A DNA stretch of 63,375 nucleotides, from positions 1 to 63,375 of the forward strand of contig JABIEF010000009.1 of NCBI GenBank assembly GCA_018651345.1. The letters run 5' to 3'. A model generated the notes under the pieces. The model did no database searches and was not told where the DNA came from. It saw only the letters and a program-made list of their open reading frames with translations. Position numbers and translations under genes: made by a program. This DNA comes from Rhodobiaceae bacterium. GTDB taxonomy: Bacteria > Pseudomonadota > Alphaproteobacteria > Rhizobiales > TMED25. The stretch's first letter is position 1, and the number at the start of each line of letters is the position of its first letter. Positions 56,426 to 63,375 of this stretch are shown here, piece after piece.

Positions 56426-58360
56426 CTAATCTGCAGAATTGGATAAGTTTTTTATTTTTTCAAGCTCATCCCAACGTTTATATGCAATGCTTACAAGTGA
56501 TTGCAGTTGAGTTATTTCGCTTAGTATCTGTTTAACTTTTTCTATGTCCTGATCGTAGAATCCAGGACTAGATGTAACCCTATCAAGTTTGGCAATCTGT
56601 GATTCAAACTTCTCAATTAATAAAGGTTGTTGTTCTAACTCAAATTTTTCTTTGTAAGATAATTTTTTATTTTTTCTTCTAATTACCTTATCTAAATCTT
56701 TTGTTCTACTAGAACTCCTATTTGATTTACCTTTAGTGTCAAACGATGTTGTAATATTGTCTTCAAATGGGATCATTTTACCCCCAGCTTCCAACCAATT
56801 ACTATAACTCCCAACATATTCCTCGACCATTCCGTTACCCTCAAATACCATAAGATTAGTTACAACATTATCCATAAATTGGCGATCGTGACTTACAAGT
56901 ATAACTGTACCATTAAATTTTATTAATAATTCTTCTAATAACTCTAAAGTTTCCATATCCAAATCATTTGTAGGTTCATCTAACACCAGAACATTGGCTG
57001 GTTGCGTGAATAATTTTGCTAAGATTGCTCTGCTTTGCTCGCCTCCAGATAGAGCTTTAGCTGGGGTACGAGTACGTTCTGGTGTAAATAAGAAATCATT
57101 TAAATAGCTAATAGAGTGCTTCTTAATGCCATTTATTTCAACGAACTCTTGACCACCGCAAATATTATCAATTAGATTCTTCTCTAGATCAAGGTGTTCG
57201 CGTAGCTGATCAAAATAAGCGAACTCAAGCTTGCTTCCAAATTTAACGTCACCAGTATCTGGCTGAATTTTACCTAATAAGATTTTAACAAGGGTTGATT
57301 TTCCAGCTCCATTCGAACCGACAATACCAATTCGATCACCGCGTTGAATTCGTGTAGAAAATTTATTAACAACTACGCTGTTATTAAAACCGTGAGTTAC
57401 ATCAGTAAGATCAACAACAATCTTTCCTGAATTATCCGCATTATTTATTTTAAAGCTAGAGTCTCCAATTATATCTCTTCTATCACTTCTTTCGTTACGC
57501 ATAGATTCCAAGGCTCTTACTCGACCTTCGTTTCTGGTACGCCTTGCCCTAATGCCTTGTCTTATCCAGACCTCTTCTTGAGCAAGTTTTTTATCAAATA
57601 ACTTATTAGCTTTTTCTTGGTCTTCAAGCTGCTTATCCTTAAAATATAAGAATTTTTCAAAACTTCCTTCAAATTGATAGAGGTTGCCTCTATCTAATTC
57701 TATAATAGTATTTGAAATATTCTGAAGAAATCTCCTATCATGAGTGATAGTTAAGATTGTTCCATTGTATTCTTGTAATTTCTTCTCTAACCATTCAATT
57801 GTTGGAATATCTAAGTGATTTGTTGGCTCATCAAGTAAAAGCAAAGCAGGCTCTCTCACCAAAGTCCTTGCTATCGCAACTCTTTTTCTCCAACCTCCTG
57901 ATAACTCTGACATCATTTGATTTTTAGGCAAACCTAATTGAGAAATAATGCTATCAATTTTTTGGTCTATACTCCACCCTTGCCTTGAATCAAGTTGACT
58001 CTGTATTTCAGAAAGCTCTGTTGAATTATCTTGGTGATAGTTTGAAATTAAATGATGGTAGCGTGATAATAATTCGCCTATTTCCGAAAACCCAGTGGCA
58101 ACAACTTCGTATACAGTTTTATTATCCGTATTTGGTAAAGACTGTTCTAACCAAGCAACCTCTGCTCCTTGGCGAAGCCAAAACTCTCCACTATCAGCAC
58201 TAATAGTTCCAGCAATTATCTTCATTAAGGTAGTCTTGCCGGTACCGTTGCGACCTAGCAACCCAACTTTATCGCCCTTCTTTAAGGACAAATCAATCAT
58301 ATCAAATAAAACTTGCGTTCCAAAACTTAAAGATATTTTATCTAGGCGAACTAATTCCAT
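56426..58360 (-). CDS. uup: Uup-type ABC-F ATPase
   Basis: A soluble twin-ABC protein that assists ribosomes and affects branch-migration intermediates. I use the ATG at 58360 (MELVRLDKI) instead of the TTG two codons earlier. First domain: GRNGTGKTT, LSGGWRKRVAIA, LLLLDEPTNHLD; second: GSNGAGKST, LSGGEQSRAILA, VLVLDEPTNDLD. A C-terminal coiled-coil segment (about 560-640, with KEKFELEQQPLLIEKFESQI) is the DNA-binding tail typical of Uup. Length is 644 residues. Confidence 0.92.
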   Translation of the reverse strand: MELVRLDKISLSFGTQVLFDMIDLSLKKGDKVGLLGRNGTGKTTLMKIIAGTISADSGEFWLRQGAEVAWLEQSLPNTDNKTVYEVVATGFSEIGELLSRYHHLISNYHQDNSTELSEIQSQLDSRQGWSIDQKIDSIISQLGLPKNQMMSELSGGWRKRVAIARTLVREPALLLLDEPTNHLDIPTIEWLEKKLQEYNGTILTITHDRRFLQNISNTIIELDRGNLYQFEGSFEKFLYFKDKQLEDQEKANKLFDKKLAQEEVWIRQGIRARRTRNEGRVRALESMRNERSDRRDIIGDSSFKINNADNSGKIVVDLTDVTHGFNNSVVVNKFSTRIQRGDRIGIVGSNGAGKSTLVKILLGKIQPDTGDVKFGSKLEFAYFDQLREHLDLEKNLIDNICGGQEFVEINGIKKHSISYLNDFLFTPERTRTPAKALSGGEQSRAILAKLFTQPANVLVLDEPTNDLDMETLELLEELLIKFNGTVILVSHDRQFMDNVVTNLMVFEGNGMVEEYVGSYSNWLEAGGKMIPFEDNITTSFDTKGKSNRSSSRTKDLDKVIRRKNKKLSYKEKFELEQQPLLIEKFESQIAKLDRVTSSPGFYDQDIEKVKQILSEITQLQSLVSIAYKRWDELEKIKNLSNSAD

Positions 58361-58433
58361 GAGCAATTCATATATAAAGATGTTGTTATTTTATGCACGC
58401 TTATACCACTTGTTAGATTTTAATTACATATAT

Positions 58434-59129
58434 TTAAAGAGGTAATTCTGTACCGTTATAATTTAGGAACAGACCTGTATTGGTTAAATTTAATTTACGT
58501 AATTGCTTTAGAATATTTTCCGCTGATTCTTCAGGGCTAATATTAGCATTTTTTCCACCCATGTCAGTTCTAACCCAACCTGGATGAAACGAATTAACGA
58601 TAATGCCTTCTGATTTAAGTTCATTGGATAAAGTAACCATAATATTATTAACACCGGCTTTAGAAGCTCTATAAAAATAGGAAGATGCTCCTTGGTGTTT
58701 TTGACTTCCCATGTAAGAAGAAATGATAGAAACCCTTGGATTTTTACCAAGCTTTAATTGTGGCAGAAACGATCTAACCGTATAGAATGGACCGGCAATA
58801 TTTGTCATTAAAATATTTGACACAACGTCACTTTCGTTAGCTCGACTAGTAATTCCACCTTGATCACTCATCATTCCAGCATTACAGATTATTGTATCGA
58901 TAGGGAAATCAATTTGACTTGCGACACTAAGCAAATCAATATCGTGAGATACGTCAGCTGAGAAGATCATAATACGATCTTTGAATTTTCTTGATAGTTC
59001 GTTTAATTCCATAGCTTCTTTTGGCTTACGACATATAGCTATCAAACGATCACCGTTAGAAACAATATGTTTCGATAGCTCAAGACCAATTCCACGGTTT
59101 GCTCCAGTAATCAAATATGTAGTTTGCAT
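58434..59129 (-). CDS. Short-chain dehydrogenase/reductase
   Basis: A 231-residue SDR with TGANRGIGLEL at the N terminus (7-17), CNAGMM after strand 4, Ser in VSIISSYMG and Tyr-x3-Lys in YRASK. Unlike FabG it is of the sniffer-like or C-factor type by its short length and the FHPGWVRTDMGGKNA block. It follows the HAD phosphatase by 21 bases. The substrate is unknown; location with kdsB suggests a link to glycan or cell-surface metabolism, but this is only context. Confidence 0.88.
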   Translation of the reverse strand: MQTTYLITGANRGIGLELSKHIVSNGDRLIAICRKPKEAMELNELSRKFKDRIMIFSADVSHDIDLLSVASQIDFPIDTIICNAGMMSDQGGITSRANESDVVSNILMTNIAGPFYTVRSFLPQLKLGKNPRVSIISSYMGSQKHQGASSYFYRASKAGVNNIMVTLSNELKSEGIIVNSFHPGWVRTDMGGKNANISPEESAENILKQLRKLNLTNTGLFLNYNGTELPL

Positions 59130-59150
59130 AAAATTTACCTAGGATATAAA

Positions 59151-59789
59151 TTAAGAATCTTTAGTCTGTGTAAAATCTTTTAAATCACATAAGTGGTCTA
59201 TTGATTTATAATTTGCTATTAAATTATTGTTGAATATCTTTCCTTTACCGCTTACGTAATGTACAAATTTAACCTTAGAATTGATTGCAAAGGAAAGATC
59301 AACCATCATATCGCCGACATATATTATGTCATCTTCTTGTATATTAAAATTATCCATTATCAACTTCATACTATCTGGATAAGGTTTTCCATATTTCACA
59401 TCATCGCTTGAGACAAAGAAATTAATAGGTAAATTAAAATATTTTAATACCTCCAAAGTATTTGATCGCGGTTTAGATGTCACTATAGAATACGTAATAC
59501 TATATTTATCTAAAAAATTTAGGATTTCTTGAACCCCTTTGTTGAGATGTATTAATTCAATATTTTTAGCATTAGATTCAAAATACTTCTCGGATATTTC
59601 TGTATTCATTTTATGAAGATTTAATTTTTCTAGGATTATTTCAAATGGTAAACCAATGTATTTTCTATATTCATTAAAACCACAATTAATGTTTAATTCC
59701 TTAGTAGTTTTATCCCAACTATATTTCATTAGATGCTCGGAATCTATTAAAGTTCCATCTAAATCAAAAGCAATGTGTTTAATTGGCAT
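59151..59789 (-). CDS. HAD-superfamily phosphatase
   Basis: A haloacid-dehalogenase-type hydrolase (about 212 residues from ATG 59789; ATGs at 59801 and 59825 are in frame). Motif I is FDLDGTLIDSE, motif II the VTSKPR segment, motif III the Lys in KYGKPYPD and motif IV VGDMMVDL. The cap is of the alpha-helical PGP type. The start overlaps the end of kdsB by 11 bases, suggesting coupling; it is not the KdsC type, which lacks such a cap. A sugar-phosphate substrate is plausible. Confidence 0.87.
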   Translation of the reverse strand: MPIKHIAFDLDGTLIDSEHLMKYSWDKTTKELNINCGFNEYRKYIGLPFEIILEKLNLHKMNTEISEKYFESNAKNIELIHLNKGVQEILNFLDKYSITYSIVTSKPRSNTLEVLKYFNLPINFFVSSDDVKYGKPYPDSMKLIMDNFNIQEDDIIYVGDMMVDLSFAINSKVKFVHYVSGKGKIFNNNLIANYKSIDHLCDLKDFTQTKDS

Positions 59790-60537
59790 AATGTTTACCA
59801 TAAATTTTAAATATTTTGTCGTCACGCATCGCCCTTATAGCTCTTTTGTAATCATCAGCAACATCAACAGAAAATGTTTCGTTTTCAACTTCGAATGTAC
59901 CTATTTGAATACCCATTTCTATTGCCCTCAATAACTCAATACTTTCTATTTTTTCTAATTCACTTTTTGGATGATTTGCATATTTTTGAAGCGAGTCGTA
60001 ACGAAATGCAATAATGCTTAAATGTTTTTTTAAAACAGCGTCGAAGCTAAACTGATTAGGAATATCCGAGCGGCTCATAAAAATAATCTTTCCGTTAGAC
60101 TCTACTATTTTAACAATATTCTCATTTTTAAAATTTCTTAAACTTAGATATGGTAGCATAATTTCATGATTAGAATCACTAAAATTCTCAATCAATCTAT
60201 CTATAGATTCAGGAGAAATAAGGGGTTCATCGCCTTGGATATCAACAATTATATCATCCGAATCTAAATTTAAGATTCTTGCGGCTTCCGCTATTCTTTC
60301 TGTACCATTTGAGTGATAATTTCCAGTTAAACAGCACTTAATATCATAGTCAAAACAAATTTTTACTACTTCTATAGAATCCGTACACACAACAACACTA
60401 TCCAAGAGCTTTGATAATTTTGCCCTTAAAGCTACGTGAACTATCATAGGCATGCCCAAAATTGACAACAAAGGCTTGTTTGGCAACCTACTGCTTTCCA
60501 TTCTACAAGGTATAAGACCAATCACTTTTTTATCCAT
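59779..60537 (-). CDS. kdsB: CMP-KDO synthetase
   Basis: Activates 3-deoxy-D-manno-octulosonate with CTP for LPS inner-core synthesis. The 252-residue protein shows IPCRMESSRLPNKPL (9-23), VVCTDS, the GTERIAEA box and VDIQGDEPLI, all expected for KdsB. The C-terminal half is more diverged, so an activated sugar related to KDO (for example an amino variant) cannot be ruled out. It is separated by 170 bases from the methyltransferase gene upstream. Confidence 0.92.
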   Translation of the reverse strand: MDKKVIGLIPCRMESSRLPNKPLLSILGMPMIVHVALRAKLSKLLDSVVVCTDSIEVVKICFDYDIKCCLTGNYHSNGTERIAEAARILNLDSDDIIVDIQGDEPLISPESIDRLIENFSDSNHEIMLPYLSLRNFKNENIVKIVESNGKIIFMSRSDIPNQFSFDAVLKKHLSIIAFRYDSLQKYANHPKSELEKIESIELLRAIEMGIQIGTFEVENETFSVDVADDYKRAIRAMRDDKIFKIYGKHYAN

Positions 60538-60669
60538 AGCTCAATACCCTGTTCAGTATTTTTTTATATTAATATTTAACCTTTAATAGCATTATAATTA
60601 ACTGATTACAAATAACTCTATTTTTGTTAAAAAAAATTTTAATATCAGTAATTCTCTCAATACTTTTAA

Positions 60670-60692
60670 AGTTATTATTCTTAATAATAACT
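60670..60692 (-). terminator. Hairpin downstream of the sugar methyltransferase
   Basis: Bases 60670-60679 and 60683-60692 are perfect 10-base inverted copies with a three-base loop. It begins 15 bases after the methyltransferase stop on the minus strand. Only TTT follows, so termination would be weak. The stem contains just two G-C pairs; it may also be a transcript-stabilising end. Confidence 0.4.
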
Positions 60693-60707
60693 GATTGTTG
60701 TAATAAC

Positions 60708-61877
60708 TTATTGCTTAACGTCGAATGGTGGCAGAGATTTTAGTGCTTCTGAAACGGTTAAATCCATTTTTACATCTTCTCTTTTTGTAATTAAATCATG
60801 GATATTATTTTGTAAAATAGAAGATTGAGAAATCAAAATCGACCAGTAATCATCATAAGGATACAGCTTTAACGTCGATATTTCTCCCGATGCCAATTCT
60901 CCCGATACGTCTTTAACATATCTATTGAAATTAGCAAAGATACCACCCTCTTTCACAATACGATGGATATTTTCAAAATAATATTGAATTGTCTTTTGTT
61001 TCATTTCCATCATAGATCTCATATTAATAACCACATCGATATATTTTTCCGGTACGCTATCCATCATCCAGCCTGGAAGAATTAAAAAGTCAAAATCTAA
61101 ATCAAATATTGAACTTCCTTTGTCCAATAAATCCCTATAATAAAAAACTTTAGCATCAGGAAACTCCGTATTCAAATAATATGTTTGAACGGCAGATAAT
61201 TCAGGTAGGTCAAATAATATACATCTTGAATGCGGATACTTTTTCTTTAACTTTGACGCCAACAAACCATAACCAGAACCGATTTCACAAATTGTAGGTC
61301 TAAGATTTTCTTTTAATGTATCTATTGTTCGCGATATTTGCCAAAAATAATAAATATGCATAAGGTCAGTTAGACTGGTGATAATATTACTTTCTTTTAC
61401 TATCTCTAATTTTTCTCCAGTTTTAAGATTAACCGAAGCCTCCTTTGTCTTTAACACAGCCTTGCCAGTCACAGGCATACCATTGTTAGAGGCGATGCTA
61501 CTAAGAACAAAATCAAGGGTACAGATTGAACTAATTAAATTAAATGTATCTGTTAATTTTTTTACATCCCTAACACTAGCGCTCAATATTCTGTGATCAT
61601 GGTTTTTTCGAAGTGCCCAGACATCAATATTATTTTTATCCTTATTCCATCTAGTATTTTCTAAATCCATTAATTCATCGTTATATCCTATAGATATTGA
61701 GTTTCTTAAGAAATTTTTCCATGAGTTAGTTGATAAAATTGTTTTTTCATAATCACTAGGAAACACATCCCAATGCTTACTGTTAAAGTCATTAGGCATT
61801 TTATCTTTTGCTAAATTATAATTTTCAAGCATTTCATTAAATGGTGATGGTAATATTTTATCAGTTCTAAAAATCAT
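60708..61877 (-). CDS. Putative sugar O-methyltransferase (NanM-like)
   Basis: A 389-residue SAM-dependent enzyme of the type found in surface-polysaccharide clusters. I use the ATG at 61877, one base after the stop of the Stealth gene; the longer in-frame extension overlaps that gene. The SAM site is VCEIGSGYGLLASKLKKKYP, followed by the acidic strand end CILFDLPELS and later DFLILPGWMMDSVPE. A leading helical region (1-200) fits acceptor recognition. The last residues are Leu-Pro-rich. Close coupling with the Stealth gene suggests that both modify one polysaccharide. Confidence 0.85.
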   Translation of the reverse strand: MIFRTDKILPSPFNEMLENYNLAKDKMPNDFNSKHWDVFPSDYEKTILSTNSWKNFLRNSISIGYNDELMDLENTRWNKDKNNIDVWALRKNHDHRILSASVRDVKKLTDTFNLISSICTLDFVLSSIASNNGMPVTGKAVLKTKEASVNLKTGEKLEIVKESNIITSLTDLMHIYYFWQISRTIDTLKENLRPTICEIGSGYGLLASKLKKKYPHSRCILFDLPELSAVQTYYLNTEFPDAKVFYYRDLLDKGSSIFDLDFDFLILPGWMMDSVPEKYIDVVINMRSMMEMKQKTIQYYFENIHRIVKEGGIFANFNRYVKDVSGELASGEISTLKLYPYDDYWSILISQSSILQNNIHDLITKREDVKMDLTVSEALKSLPPFDVKQ

Positions 61878-61878
61878 A

Positions 61879-62895
61879 TCAAATAGCTTCCTTCTCTTCA
61901 AAACTTGAGGGTGCAGGTAAAATTTTCTGCATGGCATTCCTTGCATCTGCGAGAGATTGATTATCTGAAGATGCGTTGTCAGTTGTATCATTTAAACAGA
62001 AAAAATCCAAACTACCAAATTGGTCAATTAGTTGATCTATTTGTTTTTTTGCATTCGTGCTAGCCGTCTCGATATGATTATAGGAATAATCTTTTATAAA
62101 AGCTAAATTATGTGCGAGCGCATAACGAAGAACAAAATCTGATATGATGGTTGGCTTATCCCATTGTCTAAAGGTTGTTGATCTAATTAACGTAAATAAT
62201 TCTAATGCGTCGTCTTCAATATCATGCATCAAAGATTTAATCATAGGCCTAGGGGAATGTGCAAACGTTCGAGGTGTGTGGGTATAATTTTTATTAAACC
62301 TTCTAATACCTGGGGTTAACAATTTATTGTCAATTTGATCTTTCTTATTTTTCAACCATTTCTTTGATAGTCTGCTTGCATTTTCCAATGAATCAGAATC
62401 CTTAAGCATTTCAGTTCCAATAACTTCTGGTTCGTTTGACCATGACAAGTAAATACCACCATCAAAAAACCAATCGTCAATATTAACCGATTTTCCAAAA
62501 AAAACATCATCATTAAAGTAAAAATAATGCTCTGATAAATCTGGTATATGATGAATATAAGATTCAATATTAGCAGAATCAAAGATAGGCAAATGATGAG
62601 GCGAGATAAGATCACGATGGTCAACGAATGTAACCATTTCTGTATTTTTGAGCCATGCAGGTTTTTGCTGATCTGTTACAATAAACACATGGCCGTGATC
62701 AGGAAAAAACTTGTCTAGCGCACGAAGGCTATACCGTAATTCTTGGTTATCTCGAAAGCGACCCTCTACATTACCATATGCAGCTAACTTATAACTAGAC
62801 GTAATCTCTAGTTCAGCTTTCTGTTTTCTTAAACGCCAATTCGGATCATTGCCATCTACCCAAAGATAAACAATATCAATATTTTTTGAGTTAAT
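61879..62895 (-). CDS. Stealth-family polysaccharide phosphotransferase, start codon abnormal
   Basis: Stealth proteins transfer sugar-1-phosphate to build phosphodiester-linked capsular glycans. Translating beyond the first GTG (62688) reveals conserved region 1 (IDIVYLWVDGNDPNW) and region 2 (GRFRDNQELRYSL, then PDHGHVFIVTDQ), so the gene must start upstream. The frame is open to 62934, but no ATG, GTG or TTG occurs there. I place the end at ATT 62895 (an INSKNIDIVY start); another ATT is at 62901. A perfect AGGAGG at 62927-62932 is eight bases from an ATA at 62918 that is one base out of frame. The C-terminal half has regions 3 and 4 (YFYFNDDVFFG, FAHSPRPM). It may be damaged or mis-sequenced. 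Confidence 0.8.
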   Translation of the reverse strand: MNSKNIDIVYLWVDGNDPNWRLRKQKAELEITSSYKLAAYGNVEGRFRDNQELRYSLRALDKFFPDHGHVFIVTDQQKPAWLKNTEMVTFVDHRDLISPHHLPIFDSANIESYIHHIPDLSEHYFYFNDDVFFGKSVNIDDWFFDGGIYLSWSNEPEVIGTEMLKDSDSLENASRLSKKWLKNKKDQIDNKLLTPGIRRFNKNYTHTPRTFAHSPRPMIKSLMHDIEDDALELFTLIRSTTFRQWDKPTIISDFVLRYALAHNLAFIKDYSYNHIETASTNAKKQIDQLIDQFGSLDFFCLNDTTDNASSDNQSLADARNAMQKILPAPSSFEEKEAI

Positions 62896-63020
62896 TAGAA
62901 TTTTCCCTTTTTCTTTATGAGGCTTTCCTCCTGATCAACGTTATGTGTCTTACAAGATACTTTTTTAGAATAATCTATACTTAGATAAAAGTAAAAATTT
63001 ATAACGCAAATATCTCAAAA

Positions 63021-63375
63021 TTAACCACGGGACGTGCGTGATCGTTGGCGCTTTGAGCTACGTTTTAAAGGCCCGCCAGTAATTCCTGGTTTAGACCTTA
63101 TTTTAGTCACATGCGGATTACCACCCTGTACTTTTTGTTTTTGGCCCTGTTGAGATTTTGGTTTTCCTGCTTTATTAGACCGTGATTGAGATATTGAACG
63201 CCGCCTCGCTTTTGGTTTTGGTTTTTCAATATCAACAACGTTTGAATGAGTAGATATTCCATCTGTATTGTAAGGATGGTCATCCATTATTGAGATTTTT
63301 TGACGGGTAAGTTTTTCAATATCCTTTAAATAAGCTCGTTCTTCTAGATCACAAAATGAAAGAGCGACCCCTGAT
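63021..63375 (-). CDS. rhlE: RhlE-type DEAD-box RNA helicase, C-terminal part
   Basis: The gene continues beyond the right edge; the frame is open to the last base. The first visible residues, SGVALSFCDLEERAYLKDIE, belong to the end of helicase domain 2 of RhlE-like proteins, where a CDxEER pattern follows motif VI, and KLTRQKISIMDDHPY follows. The rest is a basic Arg/Lys/Ser/Gln-rich tail of about 85 residues ending RTSRG. The ATG at 63287 is internal. This is the second DEAD-box helicase with a long disordered tail in the window. Confidence 0.85.
   Translation of the reverse strand, partial: SGVALSFCDLEERAYLKDIEKLTRQKISIMDDHPYNTDGISTHSNVVDIEKPKPKARRRSISQSRSNKAGKPKSQQGQKQKVQGGNPHVTKIRSKPGITGGPLKRSSKRQRSRTSRG

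Noticed and set aside
62352-62688. GTG at 62688 as the start of the Stealth protein
   Set aside because: It would cut through conserved region 2 and drop region 1, both of which are clearly encoded upstream in the same frame.
1-63375. CRISPR array, insertion sequence, tRNA or rRNA gene
   Set aside because: I looked through the gaps and found no repeat-spacer pattern, transposase motif or cloverleaf; the only strong tandem repeat is within the helicase gene.

Overview
The window is AT-rich throughout (roughly 30% G+C by eye), densely coded and free of tRNA genes, rRNA, insertion sequences, phage genes or CRISPR arrays that I can see. Gene content and order point to an alphaproteobacterium with a streamlined, free-living, possibly marine-type genome: a B12-dependent NrdJ, an HdaA next to purM-purN, the block lptF-lptG-lptD-surA-pdxA-rsmA, the block fabD-fabG-acpP-fabF-gmk opposite rpsF-rpsR-DUF2232-rplI-dnaB-alr-radA-cvpA-purF, and yfgM-bamB-der. 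The lineage call is an inference from synteny and base composition, not a phylogeny. No gene-free stretch exceeds 300 bases; the longest gaps (20811-21064 and 5272-5499) are AT-rich divergent promoter regions.

Bases 1-9400 hold nucleotide, tRNA and replication housekeeping: the C-terminal end of nrdJ, a DHFR-like reductase, aspS, rnd, hdaA, purM-purN, ndk and pepA. Bases 9490-16690 are an outer-membrane biogenesis operon (LptF, LptG, LptD, a reduced SurA) running into pdxA and rsmA. Bases 16700-20810 are the fatty-acid cluster on the minus strand. Bases 21065-32080 are a long plus-strand run from ribosomal proteins through replication, cell wall, lipid transport (MlaE/F), repair and purine synthesis. 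Bases 32079-40284 (minus) carry der, bamB, a TPR protein, a GST, TrhO, an FMN alpha-hydroxyacid dehydrogenase and a DEAD-box helicase whose tail contains a perfect 126-bp tandem repeat.

Bases 40459-58360 are the more accessory half: a flavoprotein, two ABC-F ATPases, an Old Yellow Enzyme, a LysE exporter, the MsrP-MsrQ periplasmic methionine sulfoxide repair pair, two unrelated-looking secreted HExxH proteins, a DapA-superfamily aldolase, a MORN-repeat protein, a HIT protein, a photolyase, an IlvD/Edd-family dehydratase, and a compact operon of a His-rich CbiX chelatase, a voltage-gated-type cation channel and a 54-residue Cys-rich protein too short for ordinary gene callers. Bases 58430-62900 are a surface-glycan set (SDR, HAD phosphatase, KdsB, a sugar O-methyltransferase and a Stealth-type phosphotransferase that lacks a normal start codon). 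The window ends inside an RhlE-type helicase.

The parts most worth a second look are the cbiX-channel-Cys-rich operon, the secreted metalloprotein co-transcribed with MsrPQ and its counterpart beside the MORN gene, the Stealth start lesion, and structured intergenic elements (rplI-dnaB nested inverted repeat, rpsR-DUF2232 double hairpin, repeats upstream of acpP).
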